From positions 744,001 through 808,000 of the forward strand of contig OY282380.1 of assembly GCA_958295885.1 (NCBI GenBank): DNA of 64,000 bases, given 5' to 3'. Position numbers and translations under genes: made by a program. Each line of letters begins with the position of its first letter. Position 1 is the first letter of the stretch. Source of the stretch: Arenicellales bacterium (GTDB lineage Bacteria; Pseudomonadota; Gammaproteobacteria; Arenicellales; JAJDZL01). Below the pieces are notes generated by a model. It did not search any database and was not told where the DNA came from. It saw only the letters and a program-made list of their open reading frames with translations. Of the stretch, positions 58,592 to 64,000 are shown piece by piece.

Positions 58592-59274
58592 GACCACGAC
58601 AAAAAACAGTTGCTCAATGCCAAGGACATTTCGAAGTGCGTGCGCAAGAACTGGCGCAAGCTGCCCGGGCTGCCTTGGCAGGTGTTTTCCCTGTCGGTGG
58701 AACTGCAACTGCAGAGTGATCCTAAGCAAGAGCCGAGCTGGCATCCGGTGCAGCTTCTATACGTGCGAGCACTGAAAGAAAACGCAGCTGGCGGCAGTCG
58801 CAAGGACTGGGCATTATTCCTGTCCACGGATGACCAATTGAGCGCCGAAATGCTGCTGCAGATTTATTCGCTCCGTTGGAGCGTGGAAGTTTATTTCAAG
58901 GAAGCAAAGCAAAATTTGGGGTTTTTGTCCGAATAGACTCGCAGTTTCGCTTCGTTCGTCGCCTCGGTGCATCTTTTGCGGTTCGTCACCTGATGCTCAC
59001 CTATGCCGGTTCGACCGACGGCAGCGGCAATCTGTGCGAAATCCGCGAACAGTTTAAGGACCAGCTCAATCAGTTCAGCCTGGCGCGACGGCTGTGGCAT
59101 TATTTTCTGGCGTTGATCGGACGCGTCATCCGGCAGATGAAAACTCTGACCGATGACGCGGTCAAACAGTTGACCTGCACCTTGAACCGAGAATTTGAAC
59201 AGTTTTTCGAAAGCAGTCTCCAACTTGACCCCGAAACCATACGCCTGGAGCATGACCTCGCTCCCTTAACTTAG
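58592..59274 (+). pseudogene. IS4-like transposase, 5'-truncated and frameshifted
   Basis: The frame from 58592 reads AKDISKCVRKNWRKLPGLPW and LQIYSLRWSVEVYFKEAKQN, the IS4-type tyrosine/Glu motif, then LGFLSE and a stop near 58936. In the next frame the protein goes on with RHLMLTYAGSTDGSGNLCEI to DLAPLT at 59274. The N-terminal catalytic part is missing at the IS3 side. Dead fragment. Confidence 0.72.
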
Positions 59275-59345
59275 GAATTTAAGGCGATTTTCGACTCCGA
59301 AACTTGAATAGTATTGTTTGCAACGCGTATTCGGTTAGTTGATAT

Positions 59346-62300
59346 TCATGGTGACCACGAATATGCTGGGGTTCTGAACGACCGTAGCGCATTACACATT
59401 ACGTGAGCGAACACAACTTCGGTTTTTTCTTCTATCTCATGGAGTTCAAAGCTTTTGGGTAGACCAATTTTTTCGTCATACAAGTAGTCATGGATGCGAA
59501 TCTTTATGGCGTCACGAGTCGCTTGCTTCGCGTAAAAATCCTGAACACGTGCAACTTCTGCAGAAAGAATTTCGTGGAGTCCGGTTGCCACCGCCTTCAA
59601 TTTCTTTATGTCCTTTGCGGTAAGATCAGGCTTAGTTAGAAGATCGTATAAGGCTAGTGTTTCCTCGTTACTTAAACCTTCCCGAACGGCACGTTTTTTT
59701 TCGACGTTTAGATCCTCAATCAACTTCACTAAAGCATCGAACGTGTGTTCAATAGTCACTCTGTTTTTCTCGTCATTGTAATCTGAAACGATTTTTTCGT
59801 AATGTGCCTGAAAGTCTGTACGGGTCGGGTTCGCCTGCAACAACGCCTTGAGTCTGCGTTCAACAACAACATTTAAGCTTTGCGATATTGTGTTTTTCTG
59901 GTTAGAACGAGCGAATTCTATTCGTAGCCGATCGAAATCGATCCTGCTGATGTCATAGAGTTCTCCATCGTGCCCATCGCTTTCGCACACTTCTACCACC
60001 CCACCTACAACAGCGTGTAGATCCTTGATTATGTTAGATATGTTGGCTTTCTTTACATCCTCATTCAGGCTCTTGTAGATGACGTCGATAGCGTCTCGAT
60101 CATCACGGTATCGATTGACTTCTTGGAGATTCAAGCAGGCCTTGAACTTATTGAACACTTCACGGCACATAATTTGAAACCGTTTCCGGCTTTCATTGCT
60201 CTCGTTGACCACTTCTTTGGCATCAACGATTGCTTTATTTCGCTCAAAACCTGTTTTGATGAGAATATCAGAAAGTAAGGACCCCTTTGAACTAAGAAAC
60301 GATCTGACAGCTTCAATAGCCTCTTCTAGAACGGCAAGCATCTCGGTGGCAGGTTTGATCGGATCTACTTCCGGGAGTGATCCTTCTCCACCATCCTGAC
60401 CAGCGAATTCTGCAAGCGCCTTTCGAAGGTCCTTCAAAATTCCACAATAATCGACAATTAAACCGTTGTTTTTGCCCTCATGAACACGGTTAGCTCTCGC
60501 AATTGCTTGCATCAGCGTATGTGCCTTCAATGGCTTATCCAGATACAGCGTGGACATACTTGGTACATCGAAGCCGGTTAGCCACATTGCACACACGATA
60601 GCTACACGAAACGGGTGTTCCTCCCTCTTGAAAGCGGACTCGATATCAAGGCACTTTCCGTCGTCTGTTTGAAATCCGTCTTTGATTAGTTTACGATGCG
60701 GTGTTATATCTAAGTCCCAATTAGCAAACTTCGCAACCTCGCCCTGCTCTTCACTAACTACAACAGCTATCAGAGTCTCACGCATCCAGTCCAACTGGCG
60801 TTTTCTGACATCAATTTCCCGATCATTACAATTCTCAAACCCAGATTTCAACTCGATGATCCGTTGCTTCCAATGTTTCACCAGTAGTCCATACATCTTC
60901 ACCGCAGTGATTTTATCGATGCAGACCAACATCGCCTTCCCCGTCTCCCACTGGGTCGAGTAATGAAAAACGAAATCCTTGGCGATTTTGTCTAGGCGGT
61001 CCGGGTTGGTGATCACATGATAGTCCCGCCTGAGTTCCATTTCTAGACGCTCTGCGACATCCTGATCTTCGATCTCCAACTCATCCAGTTTCTCTGCGAA
61101 TTTATCGTTCAAATCAGTTGTAGTTACTCGTAAGGTCTCTCCCCTTGCATCATAGTAAAGAGGAACCGTGTTCCCATCCTCGACAGCCCGCTGGAAATCG
61201 TATCTAGAGATGTACTCCCCAAAGATCCGACGGGTGATCTGATCGTCCGAGAAAAGTGGCGTACCCGTAAACCCGATCCGACTGGCATTGGGTAGGGCAG
61301 TCCGTAGGTTCAAAGCTAAAATACCATTCTGTGTCCGATGTGCTTCGTCTGTAATGACAATGACATCGTTCCTGTCTGAATAAAATTCGCCTTTACCGAG
61401 TTTTTCGTTGAACTTCTGGATCAGCGTGAAAACGTAGGATTTATGTTGAGCCAACATCTTCTTTAACTCATGACCTGAACCGGCACGGCATGGGTCCTTG
61501 TCGTTATCGACCAACCCACAATCAGCAAAGGTCTTGTATAATTGCCCGTCTAGATCCGTCCGATCAGTACAAACGACAAATGTATAGTTCGCGCCCAGCT
61601 TCCGGTGAATCTTCCGGGTGTAGAATACGATAGAGTACGACTTTCCCGAACCTTGAGTATGCCAGAACACGCCTAACTTACCTTCCCGGACTCTACAGTC
61701 TTTAGTTGCTTCAAAGGCTTGATTCACGCCCAGAAATTGGTGATTCCGAGGCACGATCTTGATCAGGCCATGCGGACTATCATCGAATAGGATGAAGTTC
61801 TCGAAAAGGTCCAAGAAATTCTGTTTGTCACAAATACCCTTTAGTAGTGTTTCCATATCAACTACACCTGGTCCTCTTTCGTGTAGTCGTTTCCAGTCGT
61901 TGAAATGCTCCCACCCGCTGGAGAGGGCGCCAATTTTGGCATTGAATCCGTTGCCCAACACGATAAAGGCGTTGTGGTGAAATAGATGCGGGACCGTGTC
62001 CTTGTAGTCAGCGAGGTTTTCGTCATAAGCATGACGAATATCCTTATGCAGTGCCTTGCACTCTACGAAGAGTAATGGCAACCCATTAACGAATCCTATG
62101 ATGTCCGCTCGGCGACGATAGAGGTCGCCCTTGATCCACATCTCCCGGACACAGAGGAAGTGGTTGTTGTCAGGGCTATCAAAGTCGATTACACGTAGTC
62201 TCTTCTTGACTGAGTTACAATTTATGTCGCGGTACTGAACCTGTACTCCGTTCTTAACTAGATCGTATTTTTCTTGGTTGATTTGGAGCGTTGATTGGGT

Positions 62301-62552
62301 GACCAACACCTCGCTGATTTGGCGCATCGCTTCCTGATAGGCAACACTGGGCAGATCAGAATTGAGCCGCTCTAGCATCTCTCTCAAGTAACGGGTCAGG
62401 ACTACATCCTTTTCAGTCTTGCGGCCAAGCGTGCCTTCGGGACCAAGTACTTCGTGCATCGCATAAATGTTCTCGTCCCAGCCGAGCGTGTGCTGGAGGT
62501 AGTCTGCTGTGGTTTCCCGGACGAGCGTATCTTCGTTGAGTGCAGAGCTCAA
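59346..62552 (-). CDS. hsdR: type I restriction enzyme, R subunit
   Basis: A 1068-residue type I endonuclease/translocase. The nuclease core has Asp150 in RRADIIGF and Glu164-x-Lys166 in LFVECKALHK. The helicase has Walker A WHTQGSGKS (297-305), DEAH at 402-405, IGFTGTPLFS, and the late motif QAIARANRVHEGKN. The C-terminal helical domain binds the MTase. The stop is 71 bp from the neighbouring IS4-like remnant. The start overlaps hsdS by 4 bp. It looks intact and would cut DNA lacking the system's methylation. Confidence 0.95.
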   Translation of the reverse strand: MSSALNEDTLVRETTADYLQHTLGWDENIYAMHEVLGPEGTLGRKTEKDVVLTRYLREMLERLNSDLPSVAYQEAMRQISEVLVTQSTLQINQEKYDLVKNGVQVQYRDINCNSVKKRLRVIDFDSPDNNHFLCVREMWIKGDLYRRRADIIGFVNGLPLLFVECKALHKDIRHAYDENLADYKDTVPHLFHHNAFIVLGNGFNAKIGALSSGWEHFNDWKRLHERGPGVVDMETLLKGICDKQNFLDLFENFILFDDSPHGLIKIVPRNHQFLGVNQAFEATKDCRVREGKLGVFWHTQGSGKSYSIVFYTRKIHRKLGANYTFVVCTDRTDLDGQLYKTFADCGLVDNDKDPCRAGSGHELKKMLAQHKSYVFTLIQKFNEKLGKGEFYSDRNDVIVITDEAHRTQNGILALNLRTALPNASRIGFTGTPLFSDDQITRRIFGEYISRYDFQRAVEDGNTVPLYYDARGETLRVTTTDLNDKFAEKLDELEIEDQDVAERLEMELRRDYHVITNPDRLDKIAKDFVFHYSTQWETGKAMLVCIDKITAVKMYGLLVKHWKQRIIELKSGFENCNDREIDVRKRQLDWMRETLIAVVVSEEQGEVAKFANWDLDITPHRKLIKDGFQTDDGKCLDIESAFKREEHPFRVAIVCAMWLTGFDVPSMSTLYLDKPLKAHTLMQAIARANRVHEGKNNGLIVDYCGILKDLRKALAEFAGQDGGEGSLPEVDPIKPATEMLAVLEEAIEAVRSFLSSKGSLLSDILIKTGFERNKAIVDAKEVVNESNESRKRFQIMCREVFNKFKACLNLQEVNRYRDDRDAIDVIYKSLNEDVKKANISNIIKDLHAVVGGVVEVCESDGHDGELYDISRIDFDRLRIEFARSNQKNTISQSLNVVVERRLKALLQANPTRTDFQAHYEKIVSDYNDEKNRVTIEHTFDALVKLIEDLNVEKKRAVREGLSNEETLALYDLLTKPDLTAKDIKKLKAVATGLHEILSAEVARVQDFYAKQATRDAIKIRIHDYLYDEKIGLPKSFELHEIEEKTEVVFAHVMCNALRSFRTPAYSWSP

Positions 62553-63721
62553 ACCGTAATCACCCCGTTCATCAGTTTGAAAAGGAGGATATCGCGTGCT
62601 CTAGACAATTTCTTGTTTTGAGTTTGGAGGTTTGCTACCTGTGCGAAGTTTCGTTCGGCGAAAATCGTGAATTTTGTAACTAGCCACGAAGGTGGCAAAA
62701 CAAACTTAATCCGTTTTAGGTGTTTGGGATAAACATGCGGCTGGGCGGTGCCTTGTTGAAATGACGAAATTTCTTCCTGTCTCGATTTCAGCATGGAATA
62801 TAGAAACCACACATTTCCATTGTCACTTTCGCTAATGTAAGAACAATCGGATGCCCAAATATCTTCCAGATAAATATTGACATACCCTGCATTTGCGCCT
62901 GATGCGCTCACCGTAATTGCTGGTGCTCTCACGTTAGCGGTGTTATGGAAGTATGCTGGCTTTAACCCCCCGGCTACAACAGGAATTTCACCTTCCACTG
63001 CTAAGGCTCTAGTGATGTTTTTACCTTTCCTTATGACTACCCATTCTCCTAGTTTTCGGAGTTTCCAACCTTCTGGAATGCCATCAATTACATTCACCTG
63101 ATCGGCCCCAGGAAATCGAAAGCGCACAAACCATTCTATATAGAGTTGCCGTGTAGCATTCTCCAACAAGTCGATTCGTCGCAAATTACACTCAATCAGA
63201 TCGTCATAGGTGGAGAGGGTTGTTGCGATTCTCCTTTGGGTCTCCAATTGCGGGAGTGCCACTTTAAAACCCTCGATCATTCTTTTTGTCAAGGCCTTTC
63301 GAGTGCCACCTGATCCAGACCACGAGAACATGGTAGCTTGCATGCGAGGTGAGACCAGGTAATAAGCGAGAAAAGTTGGATCGAGGTGATCCTTATTCGT
63401 TCTTATAATTGCAACGTGCTGGTTGACCCTTGCAGGCAAAATATGTGTGGGCACTCGACAACTTCTAGCAACAGAGTCTCCAGTGATATTCAGCAAAACA
63501 TCACCCTCTTTGACAGTTACTCTTTTCATCTTCTCAGCCATTTGATCCGAGATATAGGCAAGGCCGGAGGCAACGAATTTGGAGTTATAAACGTTTTGAC
63601 TTCGGATTAGCGCCGTTCCATGATCAATGTAGACGGACGCCCCTCCGCGAGGGGTAGAGCCGCTACCGATCATCACGCACAACTCCCCAAGTGGAACTCG
63701 TTCCGCGACGTCGATACTCAC
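62549..63721 (-). CDS. hsdS: type I restriction-modification specificity subunit
   Basis: A 390-residue HsdS with two target-recognition domains, each followed by a conserved helix. The first ends FKVALPQLETQRRIATTLST, followed by YDDLIECNLRRIDLLENATR, and the second carries HLKRIKFVLPPSWLVTKF and a final helix. VPLGELCVMIGSGSTPRGGA is the usual start. The recognition sequence should be bipartite and cannot be read from sequence. It overlaps both neighbours by 4 bp. Confidence 0.93.
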   Translation of the reverse strand: MSIDVAERVPLGELCVMIGSGSTPRGGASVYIDHGTALIRSQNVYNSKFVASGLAYISDQMAEKMKRVTVKEGDVLLNITGDSVARSCRVPTHILPARVNQHVAIIRTNKDHLDPTFLAYYLVSPRMQATMFSWSGSGGTRKALTKRMIEGFKVALPQLETQRRIATTLSTYDDLIECNLRRIDLLENATRQLYIEWFVRFRFPGADQVNVIDGIPEGWKLRKLGEWVVIRKGKNITRALAVEGEIPVVAGGLKPAYFHNTANVRAPAITVSASGANAGYVNIYLEDIWASDCSYISESDNGNVWFLYSMLKSRQEEISSFQQGTAQPHVYPKHLKRIKFVLPPSWLVTKFTIFAERNFAQVANLQTQNKKLSRARDILLFKLMNGVITV

Positions 63722-64000
63722 ACACCTAGTTCCTTGAAATTCTTCTGAATTTGGACGGCGAGTTTGGCAGCTTCCTTATCCAATTCGTCCAATTCTACGT
63801 GAATTGTCCGTAGAGTCTCTTCGAAATCGAATTCTGTGTCTTCTTCCAGAGCGACGCCAACATAGCGACCAGGAGTCAGACTCCATTCATTCTCTTTCAA
63901 CTCGGCACGATCTACGAGTTTTACTAGACCTTCTATGTCGCGAAACTGAGCATCTGGAAAACGCTCTTGTAACCAGCTAGCCTGTCTATAGAAAAAGAGT
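63718..64000 (-). CDS. hsdM: type I restriction-modification methyltransferase, C-terminal end
   Basis: The window ends inside this gene. The visible tail reads FYRQASWLQERFPDAQFRDI and EGLVKLVDRAELKENEWSLT, then PGRYVGVALEEDTEFDFEET, and ends with the helix IQKNFKELGV, exactly the HsdM C-terminus that contacts HsdS. The stop overlaps the hsdS start by 4 bp. Internal Leu or Met codons at 63900 are not a real start. The catalytic NPPF region lies beyond the window. Confidence 0.92.
   Translation of the reverse strand, partial: LFFYRQASWLQERFPDAQFRDIEGLVKLVDRAELKENEWSLTPGRYVGVALEEDTEFDFEETLRTIHVELDELDKEAAKLAVQIQKNFKELGV

Overview
The window looks like chromosome from a Gram-negative bacterium, probably a proteobacterium. 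Pointers are Opp/Dpp-type and Pot-type ABC importers with signal-peptide binding proteins, a SixA-type phosphatase, a LysR regulator divergent from its transport operon, and an export-signal 5'-nucleotidase. The species cannot be named from sequence alone. The genome is decaying and crowded with mobile DNA: many transposases, toxins and ATPases carry single in-frame stops, frameshifts or lost ends, and long stretches hold no intact gene. This would suit a host-associated or recently bottlenecked lineage, but that is inference.

Layout. 1-6.6 kb: a partial gene end, tRNA-Gly(CCC), a secreted 5'-nucleotidase, an ATPase remnant, a SixA-like phosphatase and an alpha/beta hydrolase. 6.7-16.5 kb: a metabolic operon on the minus strand (binding protein, two permeases, two ATPases, YtcJ-type amidohydrolase, CobW-type metallochaperone GTPase) with a divergent LysR gene. 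A shrunken TnpB remnant sits between the two permease genes. 17.3-29.6 kb: an island of toxin-antitoxin (TA) loci, nearly all on the minus strand (FitAB/VapBC, UPF0175/DUF3368, AbrB/PIN, PIN/VapB, AbiE). It contains a roughly 2.4 kb segmental duplication whose two copies have decayed differently, and copies of a short dispersed repeat. 30.0-34.3 kb: a spermidine/putrescine-like ABC importer. 35-50.5 kb: a mobile-element zone with an orphan Dam-like methylase, an ORF-less group II intron, a complete ISNCY-like element, a group II intron with an intact reverse transcriptase, a broken intron next to it, a tandem pair of ORF-deleted intron units, and an IS66-like element with both ends visible. 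A secreted HExxH protein lies within this zone. 50.8-59.3 kb: conserved hypotheticals, two more TA loci (one intact), a GIY-YIG-like protein and nested IS1634/IS3/IS4-like remnants. 59.3-64 kb: a type I restriction-modification operon (hsdM end, hsdS, hsdR).

How the parts relate. The opp-like importer probably brings in a peptide- or amide-like solute, the co-transcribed amidohydrolase would hydrolyse it, and the CobW GTPase may supply its metal; the LysR protein is the obvious regulator. The type I system, AbiE, the other TA loci and the DNA methylase form the defence and addiction content. The best candidates for something not yet described are a pair of small genes kept open in both copies of the duplication while the adjacent TA module died in one copy, a dispersed repeat attached to a degraded helix-turn-helix ORF, and the cluster of ORF-less or tandem group II introns beside one complete reverse transcriptase.
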